Shown piece after piece: positions 53,262 to 61,699 of a stretch of DNA of 64,000 nucleotides. Location: the NCBI GenBank assembly GCA_029259745.1, contig JAJDEO010000065.1, positions 124,001 to 188,000 of the forward strand, in the 5' to 3' direction. The position numbers and the translations under genes were made by a program. Under the pieces are notes generated by a model, which was given only the letters and a program-made list of their open reading frames with translations, was not told the DNA's origin and did not search any database. This DNA is from Planctomycetota bacterium. Its GTDB lineage: Bacteria; Planctomycetota; B15-G4. Numbering within the stretch: position 1 is the stretch's first letter; the number at the start of each line of letters is the position of its first letter.

Positions 53262-56200
53262 TCAACGCCCCATGATCGGCCGCGCAGGACGGAGGCCCAG
53301 CGCGCGCTCCAGGACGTGCGACGCGTGATTGCCGCGAGAGGCCGAACGCGTTCCACCTGGCGACGTCAGGAACGAGCCGCCGCGGATCACGTACTCGAGC
53401 TTGTACATCTCCCCGAAGCCGTTCGGACCGGGCGTCGGTCGATAGAGCGTGCGACACCACTCCAAGACGTTGCCGTGGACACAGCTCAACCCGAACGGGT
53501 TCTCGCGTCCGTAGTCGATGGTCTCGTGGATGATCGCGCCGTCGTCGAAGCCCGGCCACATCAGCGGCGCATCGAAGTCCGCACCCCCGCGATCACCGGC
53601 CATGTCGAAGAAGTTCACCACGTCGGTCAGATCGTCTCGTGTCGAGCCGGCCCACCAAGGCGTCGTCGTTCCTCCGCGTGCCGCGTACTCCCACTCACTC
53701 TCCGACGGGAGGACAAGCCCGTACCACGTGAGGAGCTTGACGCTTTCATCCCACGTGACGTTCTCGACGGGACGCAACAATGTCCGCGCGCGCTCGCCCG
53801 CCTTGTTCGCCCCGGGCGGATAGTGCGCCGGGTTGTGGCCGGTCATGCGCACCCACTGTCCCTGTGAAAGCTCGTACTTCGACATGAAGTACGGCTCGAG
53901 CGTCTCCTCGTACACCGGCCCTTCGGTCTTCTCGGCCATCGGGTCGTAGTTGTGGCCTTCGGGATCATAGGACTGTGCGCCGAGCCAGGCCGTGCCGCCG
54001 GGGATCAGCACGAGCACGATGCCCGTGTCCAGGTCGAGGACGAGTCCACCGTCTTCGGCGCGCTGCGGTTCGGCGCCAGACATCGCGTGCCAGAACTCCC
54101 AGAGACCACTCTCGCGATCGCGCCCGATCGGGAGGAGCCCGAACTGCGGCGTGATGTCGAGGCCGCCGTAGATGTCGAGCGTGGCGATCGATGCGACGGC
54201 CGCGTTCCAGCGGCGACGCGCGTCACGGCTCGTCAGCGTCAGCTCTTCGAGTCGACGTGTTTCCTCGAGGCGCCGCGCGACGCCCCAACCGTGCGCGCGC
54301 GAGATTCCGTCGATGAGACCTTGCTCGGCGTCGCTGAAGCTCTCGATCTCGGCAATGATGCGCACGATCTCCCCGTGCCACAGGGCGTCATCGCCATCCT
54401 CGAACGTGAACATTCGCTGCTGACAGACCTGTGCAGCGAGGTCATCGCGCTCGACGATCACGGCCGGGAGATTCGTTTCGATCCGATCGCGTATCCGGGC
54501 TTCGGCGGGCGTGATCTTTCCGGCCTCGGTCTTGCGCCTGAGTTCGGACAGCACGCCTTCGAGCTCGGCGACGCCGTCACGCTTGTCCACCCACTCGGCG
54601 TACTCGGGGTGTCGCTGCCAGTCGAGTTGGAGAGCCTCGGCGCTGATGGGCAAGGCCCGCTCGCGCAGCGCTGCGAGTCGCTCGCGATGTCCGAGGACTT
54701 TGTGGTCTGGCGACGAATCAAGCGTCGCCACGAGCGCATCGGCACGCTCGAGCCAGTCTTCGTAGAGTGGGATGTCGTCCGGTGACAGCGGCCAGAGTTC
54801 GTCGGCCTCGGCGACAAGTCGATCGCGCATCGGCGAGACGAGCAACCGCAGCACGCGTGAGCGCTCCAACTCGGCCTCACGCCGTGCCTCGCGAGCATCG
54901 TCGAGCGAGATGGCCAGGTCGGCATTGCGCGACTCGAGCACCTCGCCCATGTCTTGTTCGCGATCGAGCGCCAGCGTCAGGGCCTCGTTCTGCACCCCCA
55001 GCTCGTTCGACAACTGCGCGAACATCGCGACGCCCGCAAACGCCACGACGATCAGTGCCGCGAGCGTGCCGGCGAGCCCGCGGTTGCGCACCACCCACTT
55101 GCGCAACTCCGCGACGGCGCCGGTTTCGTAGGCCGAAACGACGCGCTGCTCGAGAAAGGCGCGCAGATCGTCGGCGAGCTCAGATGTGTCGGAGTAGCGC
55201 TCACCGACGTCACGAGCCATGGCCTTGTCGCAGATGGCCACCAGCTCTTCCGGCGCATCGGCCGCGACACGGTGGAGCGGGTCGGGCGGCCCCTTCGTGA
55301 GTTCCGCCAAGACGGCCCGCACCTTGCCGCCCGTCTCCCGCGTGTACGGCGGGCGACGCGCGAGCAGATGATAGATCATCGCGCCGATGGCATAGACATC
55401 GTGCGCTGGCGAGATGAGTTCCCCGGCGCCGGACGCCTGTTCGGGCGGCATGTAGACCGGCGTCCCGACGACACGATGACCGCCCGTCGTGCGCGCCGTC
55501 TTCGACGTCTCGAGCGCATCCCCGTCGAACGCCGTATCGATCGAGACGGTCTCGTAGCCATCGGTGTTCCGATCGACGACGCACGCCAGGCCCCAATCCA
55601 TGACGTAGACCTCGCCGAACGCTCCGACCATGATGTTCGACGGCTTCAGGTCACGATGGATCACGCCCTTCGCATGGGCATACGACATCGCTTCGCAGAC
55701 GCGCAGCAACAGCCCCAGCACGCGCGTGCGCGTCCAGTCTTTGCTTCCCGAATGCACGCGCTCGAAAACCGCGCGCAGCGTCTCGCCCTTCACGAGCTTC
55801 ATCGTGAAGAAGACGTGCCCGTCGTCGTCGAGCCCGACCTCGTGCACGGGCACGATGCCGGGGTGATCGAGCTGCCCGGTGATCTGCGCTTCTTCGAGGA
55901 ACTGGCGCACCTTCGAGAAGTCCGCGCGTGGCACCGCGGGCGTGGGCGTGCCGTCGGATGCGTCTGCGCCGACGTGCCGACGCAGGTCTTCGAGCAGGCG
56001 GTCGACGCTGCCCGAGCCCATCTCGTCGCCCTGGACATCGGCGGGGACCGTGCCGTCGCCAATCTCCCCCTGCAGGACCTTCATCGCGAGATTGCGGCGC
56101 AGGTCCTCATCCCAGACGCGCAGCACTTTCCCCATGCCGCCGCGCCCGACGCACTCGTGCACGAGATAGCGATCGCCGACGACCTGACGCGAGGCGAGCC

Positions 56201-56360
56201 GTCGCAACACGTCGATCGCCTTGCGGGAGGCTTCGTCGGAGCCGGGCCCGTGCAGACTGATCTCGGGATCGACATCCCCGAAGAGCTGCTCAAGGCGCGC
56301 CCGCAGGCGCCCGTCCCCCGACACCGACGCCATCGGCTCGGTGCCACCTCCATCGACCAT
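53262..56360 (-). CDS. Ser/Thr protein kinase with C-terminal FGE/SUMF1 domain
   Basis: A 1032-residue kinase. An N-terminal stretch precedes the catalytic domain: VGRGGMGKVLRVWDEDL, Lys94 in LAMKVLQGEI, VIHRDLKPSNIM and VMDWGLACVV (DWG in place of DFG), with VYMPPEQASGAGELIS. A membrane helix (GTLAALIVVAFAGVAMF) near residue 450 is followed by a long helical region (about 470-770) and a formylglycine-generating-enzyme-like domain (about 790-1032): MSKYELSQGQWVRMTGHNPA, LPSESEWEYAARGGTTTPW, GNVLEWCRTLYRPTPG, YVIRGGSFLTSPGGTRSASR. In such kinases the domain is thought to bind ligands rather than oxidise Cys. GGGAG precedes the ATG at 56360. Confidence 0.9.
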   Translation of the reverse strand: MVDGGGTEPMASVSGDGRLRARLEQLFGDVDPEISLHGPGSDEASRKAIDVLRRLASRQVVGDRYLVHECVGRGGMGKVLRVWDEDLRRNLAMKVLQGEIGDGTVPADVQGDEMGSGSVDRLLEDLRRHVGADASDGTPTPAVPRADFSKVRQFLEEAQITGQLDHPGIVPVHEVGLDDDGHVFFTMKLVKGETLRAVFERVHSGSKDWTRTRVLGLLLRVCEAMSYAHAKGVIHRDLKPSNIMVGAFGEVYVMDWGLACVVDRNTDGYETVSIDTAFDGDALETSKTARTTGGHRVVGTPVYMPPEQASGAGELISPAHDVYAIGAMIYHLLARRPPYTRETGGKVRAVLAELTKGPPDPLHRVAADAPEELVAICDKAMARDVGERYSDTSELADDLRAFLEQRVVSAYETGAVAELRKWVVRNRGLAGTLAALIVVAFAGVAMFAQLSNELGVQNEALTLALDREQDMGEVLESRNADLAISLDDAREARREAELERSRVLRLLVSPMRDRLVAEADELWPLSPDDIPLYEDWLERADALVATLDSSPDHKVLGHRERLAALRERALPISAEALQLDWQRHPEYAEWVDKRDGVAELEGVLSELRRKTEAGKITPAEARIRDRIETNLPAVIVERDDLAAQVCQQRMFTFEDGDDALWHGEIVRIIAEIESFSDAEQGLIDGISRAHGWGVARRLEETRRLEELTLTSRDARRRWNAAVASIATLDIYGGLDITPQFGLLPIGRDRESGLWEFWHAMSGAEPQRAEDGGLVLDLDTGIVLVLIPGGTAWLGAQSYDPEGHNYDPMAEKTEGPVYEETLEPYFMSKYELSQGQWVRMTGHNPAHYPPGANKAGERARTLLRPVENVTWDESVKLLTWYGLVLPSESEWEYAARGGTTTPWWAGSTRDDLTDVVNFFDMAGDRGGADFDAPLMWPGFDDGAIIHETIDYGRENPFGLSCVHGNVLEWCRTLYRPTPGPNGFGEMYKLEYVIRGGSFLTSPGGTRSASRGNHASHVLERALGLRPARPIMGR

Positions 56361-56410
56361 GCTTCGCTCCCGACGCTCACTCCACGCATCGGTGATCCTA
56401 CAGCACGGCA

Positions 56411-56446
56411 CGCGGGGCGAGGGTGGCGCACCACCCTCGCCCCGCG
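56411..56446. terminator. Strong hairpin after the propeller gene
   Basis: A perfect 16-bp GC-rich stem (56411-56426 with 56431-56446) around a 4-base loop, plus a second small hairpin at 56445-56462, lies 17 bases after the stop of the minus-strand gene at 56480. No U tract is present. It also separates that gene from the start of the kinase operon. Confidence 0.7.
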
Positions 56447-56479
56447 AAGAAACGCTTCTTCGAAATCAGTGCCGCATCG

Positions 56480-57742
56480 TCACGGAAGGCTGAACGTCAT
56501 CTCGAGTCCGTTCGTCACCTGCCAGCCCGGTCCGGGCTTGTCGACGACCCACTGCATGTAGAGCGAGAGGCCTTCAAAAGTCGGCGGGATCGGACCCGTC
56601 GGCAGCGAGATCGCACCACCGGCCGGCACGATCAGCGGACCGATGGGCGTGAACGGGAAGCAGAAGCTGATGTAGAGCGGGTTGCCGCCGAGCCATGTGC
56701 CAGCCGGGCACAGCGCACAGAGGTCGAGCAGCAACCACGACGGGCTCGTCGGAACGGCCGAGCTCAGCTCGATCGTGAAGCCCGACGGGTGTGGCGAGAC
56801 GGCCTGGCCCGTCGAGCCGAGACGCGGCCAGACGCTCGAGCTGGGATCGAACCCCGTGCCGTACGTGATCGGACGCGCCGAGAAGGCGAGCCCCGAAACC
56901 GGCTGGGCGACGAGTGGCACCGGGTAGCAGTTCGTGGGCGTGTAGAACTGCGGCGCGGCCGGGCCACCGAACGGGTCGAGGTAGAAGACGTTGAAGCCGT
57001 CCGTGGCGTAGAGCGCCAGGCCGGGGTTGACGGCGTTGCCGGTGCCCGTGTCGACGGCGATGCCCGTCACCATCGTGCCGAGCGCATTGAGGCACGCCGT
57101 CGGCGCGATCGGTGCGACCCCGGTGGCGCCGATGCCGCCGATGGTCGTGATGTTCGTCAGGAAGCCCATGTCGTCGACGCCGTAGAGCGTGCCGGTCGTC
57201 GGGTCCCAGTCGAGGTCGAGCAGGCGTCCGGGCGAAGGCGTCAGGAAGGGACCGGTGAGCAGCGGGCCGGGGACGCCGCAGGACGGCACGGCGATCTCTG
57301 CGACGAACTGGCCGTCGGTGATCCAGACCGTCTGGGCTGCCGTGTCGAAGCCGAGCCCGGTGAGCGGCCCCGGCATGTAAATGCCCGCGATCTGGATGCC
57401 GAAGAGCGGCACGCCCGTCGTCGCCTCGTGCGCCGAGAGGACGACGCCGTCCGTGACGTACGCGATGTCCTTGTGCTTGTCGATTGCCACGTCGCCCAAC
57501 GGCGTTGCGGGCGGGTGCGGAAGCGGGTTCACCGTCGGGCAGAAGAACGGGATGTTCACGCCGAAGACGTTCAGCACGTCACCGTTGGGATACAGGCACG
57601 GTCCACTCGGCGGTCCGGCCCACTCCGTGAGGTAGATGTCGGGGTTGTTCGTGACGCCGTAGACAGTCTGGGCGTCGGCGAGGGGCGCAAGGGCGAGGCC
57701 GAGCGCAAGGCCGGCAAGGATCGGTGAGTGACTACGCTTCAC
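56480..57742 (-). CDS. Secreted beta-propeller-like protein, paralog B
   Basis: A 420-residue protein with signal ILAGLALGLALAPLADAQ. Blade-like units: IAYVTDGVVLSAHEATTG, LTGLGFDTAAQTVWITDG, LDLDWDPTTGTLYGVDDMGF and VSGLAFSARPITYGTGFDP. The same order, the GGPAAPQFYTPTNCYPVP stretch and the C-terminal beta domain match the protein at 21998-23281, so the two are paralogs 34 kb apart on opposite strands. The GTG start at 57742 has GGAG six bases upstream. Function unknown; extracellular binding is likely. Confidence 0.8.
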   Translation of the reverse strand: MKRSHSPILAGLALGLALAPLADAQTVYGVTNNPDIYLTEWAGPPSGPCLYPNGDVLNVFGVNIPFFCPTVNPLPHPPATPLGDVAIDKHKDIAYVTDGVVLSAHEATTGVPLFGIQIAGIYMPGPLTGLGFDTAAQTVWITDGQFVAEIAVPSCGVPGPLLTGPFLTPSPGRLLDLDWDPTTGTLYGVDDMGFLTNITTIGGIGATGVAPIAPTACLNALGTMVTGIAVDTGTGNAVNPGLALYATDGFNVFYLDPFGGPAAPQFYTPTNCYPVPLVAQPVSGLAFSARPITYGTGFDPSSSVWPRLGSTGQAVSPHPSGFTIELSSAVPTSPSWLLLDLCALCPAGTWLGGNPLYISFCFPFTPIGPLIVPAGGAISLPTGPIPPTFEGLSLYMQWVVDKPGPGWQVTNGLEMTFSLP

Positions 57743-57942
57743 GGCGCGTGCTCCGTCGGAGGGGAAGGGACATCACGAACCAAGGCGCAAAGGCGACGTC
57801 TGTCGTGCAATCACGACGCGAGAATCGGTCGTCTTTCGCAGCTCGGCCTCAGGGATGGCGCCGTGTGTCCCGGCAAGTCGGCCGGTGGATCAAGACCGAC
57901 GAGCCACGCGAAGAGTCCCACCATCCTGGTGCGGTCGTCTCC

Positions 57943-58476
57943 TCAGCCTCGCTCGTCCGATGGGTCACGCGCGGGGGACGAGAGCTCACCCATCGAATCG
58001 ACGTATCTCTGTGACGTCCAAGGAAGTATCCACAGGAACCTAAGCACGTTCGTCTCGCGTACGCCGACCGTCGTCTCGACCTGCTCCCGGTGTGCCTGGA
58101 GCAGTCCCCACAGGAAGGAGTTGAAGTCGTGGTGTTCACATAACTGGAGCTCGCTGTCATAGCGTTTGACGGTCGCATCGATAATCCCGAAGAGTGGGAG
58201 ATACGCAGCGACATCCGCCTCGACGAAGCCACCGGGAACACCGTCATCGCCTGAGTCGCCAAACACGTTCAACCGGGTGCGCGTGAGGGGAATCACATCC
58301 AAGTCATAGAGCGCCCGCTCTTCATCGGTCGCCCTCTCATCCAGACCTTCCGCCAGGATCTTCCCCCTGGCGAGCCCCGTGACTTCGGACAGCGCATCGA
58401 AGTTGTAGTTGCTTGCAGCACATCCGGCACAGGCCGTGGCAAGCAAGAGGAGTCTGACCGTGTGGATTGTCTGCAC
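57943..58476 (-). CDS. Lipoprotein of unknown function
   Basis: A 177-residue protein if begun at GTG 58476, which places a lipoprotein signal (LLLLATACAGCAAS, lipobox Cys near 20) at the N-terminus. Downstream: DALSEVTGLARGKILAEGLD, DERALYDLDVIPLTRTRLNV preceded by a short acidic stretch, DGVPGGFVEADVAAYLPLFG, then FLWGLLQAHREQVETTVGVR. I do not recognise the family. The open frame extends 73 codons further, to an ATG at 58695 that overlaps the upstream DUF2306 stop (ATGA), but that extension is Arg-rich and unlike a signal; an ATG at 58590 is also possible. The start remains uncertain. Confidence 0.65.
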   Translation of the reverse strand: MQTIHTVRLLLLATACAGCAASNYNFDALSEVTGLARGKILAEGLDERATDEERALYDLDVIPLTRTRLNVFGDSGDDGVPGGFVEADVAAYLPLFGIIDATVKRYDSELQLCEHHDFNSFLWGLLQAHREQVETTVGVRETNVLRFLWILPWTSQRYVDSMGELSSPARDPSDERG

Positions 58477-58691
58477 GGCCCATGCGGCCCCATCCCTGCG
58501 CGCGCCCGATGGACGCGGCCGGCCCTCGTCGACCCTGTCCCCCGTAGCCGCTTTCACCGTGTGTGTCTCGACGTCCCACTCGGCTCTCATCCTCTTGCCT
58601 TTCGTTCGTGCCGAGCTGCGACGCCCCTGAAGTGGGACAGTCGCCGACTCGGCGGATTGTTCGTCACCCCCTCGGACCGGAAACAAGACCG

Positions 58692-59399
58692 TCATCGCTC
58701 CGGCGACAGACTCTGCATCGCTCCGACGGCAGGCAGCTCATCGCGCTGGCGCGCTCGGCGGTGGAGGATCCACTCGACGAAGGCCACGTTGATCGCCCAT
58801 CCGGAGCCCATGAGAAGGGCACGTTGGAAGACGTCCGGGGCGCCGATCAGGAACATCCACGGAAGTGAGACGAAAACCTGGGTCCCGGCCCCCATCCCGA
58901 TGGCGTACGTGCGCATCATCCAGGCGCCGTGCCGTGCGTAGTCGCGGCGCAACAGAGCGCGCACGCCGAGGAGCGTCGTCGCGATCATGGCCGTGCCGAA
59001 GGCCGCGCGAAACGCGGACAGCAGCTCACCGTCGTGCGCCGGCAGGTCGTAGGAAGCCTCCATCCACAGGCCCGTCGTCGCGACGACGAGCGCGCTCGGC
59101 ACGAACAGCGCGCCACGTACGCGGTGGCTGCGTGGATTGCGACGGGATGCGGGCGTGAACTGGAACGCTCCCAGGACCGCGAACAGGGCGCAGGCCACGC
59201 CGTGCAGCACGACCGGAACGGGCGCGTCGAAGAAACGCTCGTTCGCGGTCGTGACCTCAGCGCCGAACGAGACGTGGAGCACGCGGTAGATGCCGCCGAG
59301 TACAGGAACGGCGGCGAGGAGGAGAAGCGAAGCGGGCACGAGCCAGTCGCGCCGCCGACGACGCGAGGCGTGTGCCCTCGAAGAGTGCGCTGTTTTCAT
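58692..59399 (-). CDS. DUF2306 membrane protein
   Basis: A 235-residue polytopic protein with about seven membrane segments, matching the DUF2306 family: LLLLAAVPVLGGIYRVLHVS, HGVACALFAVLGAFQFTPAS, VRGALFVPSALVVATTGLWM, FGTAMIATTLLGVRALLRRD and HGAWMMRTYAIGMGAGTQVF. The Arg-rich MKTAHSSRAHASRRRRRD at the start is a cytoplasmic tail. Function unknown; relatives sit beside regulators, as here beside a two-component system 114 bases away on the same strand. Confidence 0.85.
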   Translation of the reverse strand: MKTAHSSRAHASRRRRRDWLVPASLLLLAAVPVLGGIYRVLHVSFGAEVTTANERFFDAPVPVVLHGVACALFAVLGAFQFTPASRRNPRSHRVRGALFVPSALVVATTGLWMEASYDLPAHDGELLSAFRAAFGTAMIATTLLGVRALLRRDYARHGAWMMRTYAIGMGAGTQVFVSLPWMFLIGAPDVFQRALLMGSGWAINVAFVEWILHRRARQRDELPAVGAMQSLSPER

Positions 59400-59513
59400 G
59401 GGCGCAAACGGTAGGCGCCCGTGAAGACGACCACCATCGGCCCGGAGACTGGTTTTACCCCCTCCGCAAGGACCAGCTGAGGCTCGTCCTTTCGGACGAG
59501 GAGACAGTTCGAG

Positions 59514-60167
59514 CTACCGCATGCGACGGGTCTCGTAGGCCCAGATCGCGACCTCGACGCGGTTGCGCGCCATCAGTTTCGCCATCAGGTTCGCGACGTG
59601 TGTCTTGACCGTGCTGAGGCTGATGTGGAGCTCGCGCGAGATCTCGGCGTTGGTCTTGCCGCGCGCCACGGCGCGCAGGACGTCCTCCTCGCGATTCGTG
59701 AGCGGCTCGCTCGGTTGCACGGGCGGCACGGCGACCGCAACTCCCGCGAACTCGGTGAGCAGACGTGCGGTCACGCGCGGTGCGATGAGCGCGTCCCCCG
59801 CCGCGGCCGCACGGATCGCCTCGGACAACAGCGCCGGGCCCGCGTCCTTGAGCAGGAACCCGCGCGCGCCCGCCTTGAGCGCGGCGTACACGTAGTCGTC
59901 GAGGTCGAAGGTCGTGATCACGACGACGGCGAGCGGGTCCTCCACGTCAGGGCCGGCCAGCCGTCGCGTGGCCTCGATGCCGTCGATGCCCGGCATGCGG
60001 ATGTCGAACAGGCAGACGTCGGGTCGCAGCTCGAGCGCGCGCTCGACGGCAGCGTTCCCGTCGGCGACCTGGGCGACGACCTCGATGTCCGCCTGCGCGT
60101 TGAGGATCATCGTGAGGCCGGTGCGGACGATCTCCTGGTCGTCGGCGATGAGGACGTGGATGCTCAT
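59514..60167 (-). CDS. NarL/FixJ-family response regulator
   Basis: A 217-residue regulator. Receiver domain: VLIADDQEIVRTGLTM, phospho-acceptor Asp55 in LFDIRMPGIDG, then VVVITTFDLDDYVYAALKAG and ARGFLLKDAGPALL with the conserved Lys. C-terminal LuxR-type helix-turn-helix: LTNREEDVLRAVARGKTNAE and ELHISLSTVKTHVANLMAKL. Its ATG overlaps the stop of the histidine kinase gene (60164-60167, ATGA), so the two are made together. Once phosphorylated it should bind DNA; the targets are unknown. Confidence 0.95.
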   Translation of the reverse strand: MSIHVLIADDQEIVRTGLTMILNAQADIEVVAQVADGNAAVERALELRPDVCLFDIRMPGIDGIEATRRLAGPDVEDPLAVVVITTFDLDDYVYAALKAGARGFLLKDAGPALLSEAIRAAAAGDALIAPRVTARLLTEFAGVAVAVPPVQPSEPLTNREEDVLRAVARGKTNAEISRELHISLSTVKTHVANLMAKLMARNRVEVAIWAYETRRMR

Positions 60168-61324
60168 GGCGTGGCGTCGACGCCGCCGTGAGGCAGGACG
60201 GCCGTGACCGTCCAGCCCCGCTTGGGTCCGGGGCCGGCTTCCAAGGTGCCGCCGAGTAACTGCGCGCGTTCCGCCATGCCGATCAGCCCGTACCCGGCCG
60301 GACGCGCGCCCGCGGTCGCGCGCTCCCCGTCGTCGTGCACGCGCAGCGTTGCCGAGCACTCGTCGACGGTGAGACCCACGGAGATGCGCGTCGCCCCACA
60401 AGCGTGCCGGCGGGCGTTCGTCACCGACTCCTGGGCAAGTCGGTAGACCGCGCCCGAGAGCGCCGGCGAGAGTTTGGCCGCGTCTCCAGAGAGCATGACC
60501 TCGACGCGCGTCCGACCGTCGCCCGCATCGGCGAGTGTCTCGAGGTCTTCCACCCGTGGAGCCGGCGCGAGCTCGGCCGCCTCGTCGTCGCGCAGCACGC
60601 GAACCATCTCGCGCATCTCGTCCAACGTTTGCGACGCCTCGTCCGCGATGACATGCAGGGCGTCCAATGCCGCCTGCGGATCCTGCGCCGACGTCACGAC
60701 TCCGGCCTGCGCCCGAACGGCGATGGCAGAGACGTGGTGGGCAACGGTGTCGTGCAGCTCTCGGGCGAGGTTCAAGCGCTCGCCCGAGCGCACATCCCCC
60801 AGCTCCTGTACGCGCGCCGCTTCGCGATACCGGGCGGCGGTGCCGAGCGCAACGGGCGCGAGAAGCATCGCGAGCCCGCCGAGGAACTCGCCGGCCGAGA
60901 GGTCGTCGCCCGCGAGTCCCAGCGTCGCCGAGCCGAGGATGATCGGCAGCCCGAGCAGCGCTTCGCGCCCCGAGCCCCAGCGAAGGAGCGCGTAAGGCAG
61001 GATCAACAGGAAGGCGAGCGCGTTGAGGTCCGGAACGTCCCGCCCCGTGACGAGCCCCACACCCTCGAGGGCCCCCGTGATCGCGAAGGCAATCGCCGTC
61101 ACCAGCAGCGGATGCGACCGTCGCCAGAGCACCGTCGGCGTCAGCGACAGGACGAGCAGAACCGACACCGAGGTGACGCCGAGGTCGTCACGCAGGGTGG
61201 CCTCGAGCAGGGCGACCGCGACCAGCGCGGCGAGCAGCCACCAGTCCGAAACGTTGCGCGGAACCGTGGCGGGTCTCGGCTCGGACCAGAACGATCGGAG
61301 GAGGCGATTCACGCGCGAGATCAT
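60164..61324 (-). CDS. NarL-type sensor histidine kinase
   Basis: A 386-residue kinase. The N-terminal half has about six membrane segments (ALVAVALLEATLRDDLGVTS, LAFLLILPYALLRWGSGREA) with almost no periplasmic loop, suggesting sensing in the membrane. HisKA_3: LNLARELHDTVAHHVSAIAV with His191 as phospho-acceptor. ATPase: LAQESVTNARRHACGATRIS (N box) and GYGLIGMAERAQLLGGTL (G box). It passes phosphate to the regulator at 59514-60167, whose start overlaps its stop. The ATG at 61324 is chosen because 37 further residues upstream are not typical. Confidence 0.9.
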   Translation of the reverse strand: MISRVNRLLRSFWSEPRPATVPRNVSDWWLLAALVAVALLEATLRDDLGVTSVSVLLVLSLTPTVLWRRSHPLLVTAIAFAITGALEGVGLVTGRDVPDLNALAFLLILPYALLRWGSGREALLGLPIILGSATLGLAGDDLSAGEFLGGLAMLLAPVALGTAARYREAARVQELGDVRSGERLNLARELHDTVAHHVSAIAVRAQAGVVTSAQDPQAALDALHVIADEASQTLDEMREMVRVLRDDEAAELAPAPRVEDLETLADAGDGRTRVEVMLSGDAAKLSPALSGAVYRLAQESVTNARRHACGATRISVGLTVDECSATLRVHDDGERATAGARPAGYGLIGMAERAQLLGGTLEAGPGPKRGWTVTAVLPHGGVDATP

Positions 61325-61379
61325 ACGGACTCGATGACGCAGCGTGCTGAAGAAGTGGCGCGAGCCCGGTGCGCGTGAC

Positions 61380-61428
61380 CCGGTGTGCCCACCGGCCTGC
61401 GGATACACAGGGCCGGCAGGCACACCGG
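61380..61428. repeat. Imperfect inverted repeat in divergent promoter region
   Basis: Arms 61380-61396 and 61412-61428 match at 15 of 17 positions around a 15-base loop. The site lies in the 375-base gap (61325-61699) between the divergent histidine kinase and membrane-protein genes. It could be an operator or a hairpin; nothing else is seen in the gap except the tandem repeat. Confidence 0.5.
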
Positions 61429-61455
61429 GGCGCAAGCAGCGCGCCGGATGTCGTC

Positions 61456-61501
61456 TTCCACGTCAACGCCCTGTCAGGTTCCACGTCAACGCCCTGTCAG
61501 G
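61456..61501. repeat. Perfect tandem repeat, 2 x 23 bp
   Basis: Two exact, contiguous copies of a 23-base unit, 61456-61478 and 61479-61501, each containing CCACGTCAACGCCCTGTCAG. The repeat is in a noncoding divergent gap. Direct repeats here could bind a regulator such as the neighbouring response regulator, or reflect a slippage duplication. Confidence 0.8.
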
Positions 61502-61699
61502 GCACGACGACCACGTGCCCGGCCGTTGCGGCGTAGAGACCGTTGGCGGCGTTCGTCCACAGCGCGAAGGCCTTGGCGACGCACGAATCGCGCGGCGCGG
61601 TCGAGCGCGTCGGGCGGCGAGAGTCGACCACCCACCGGCCTCGTGCCGTATGTTGCTCGACGTGACGCACGGTCGGTGCACTCGGGGGAGGAGACGACG

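Noticed and set aside
57724-58014. 96-residue open frame between the propeller and lipoprotein genes
   Set aside because: Arg-rich, overlaps both neighbouring genes and shows no motif.
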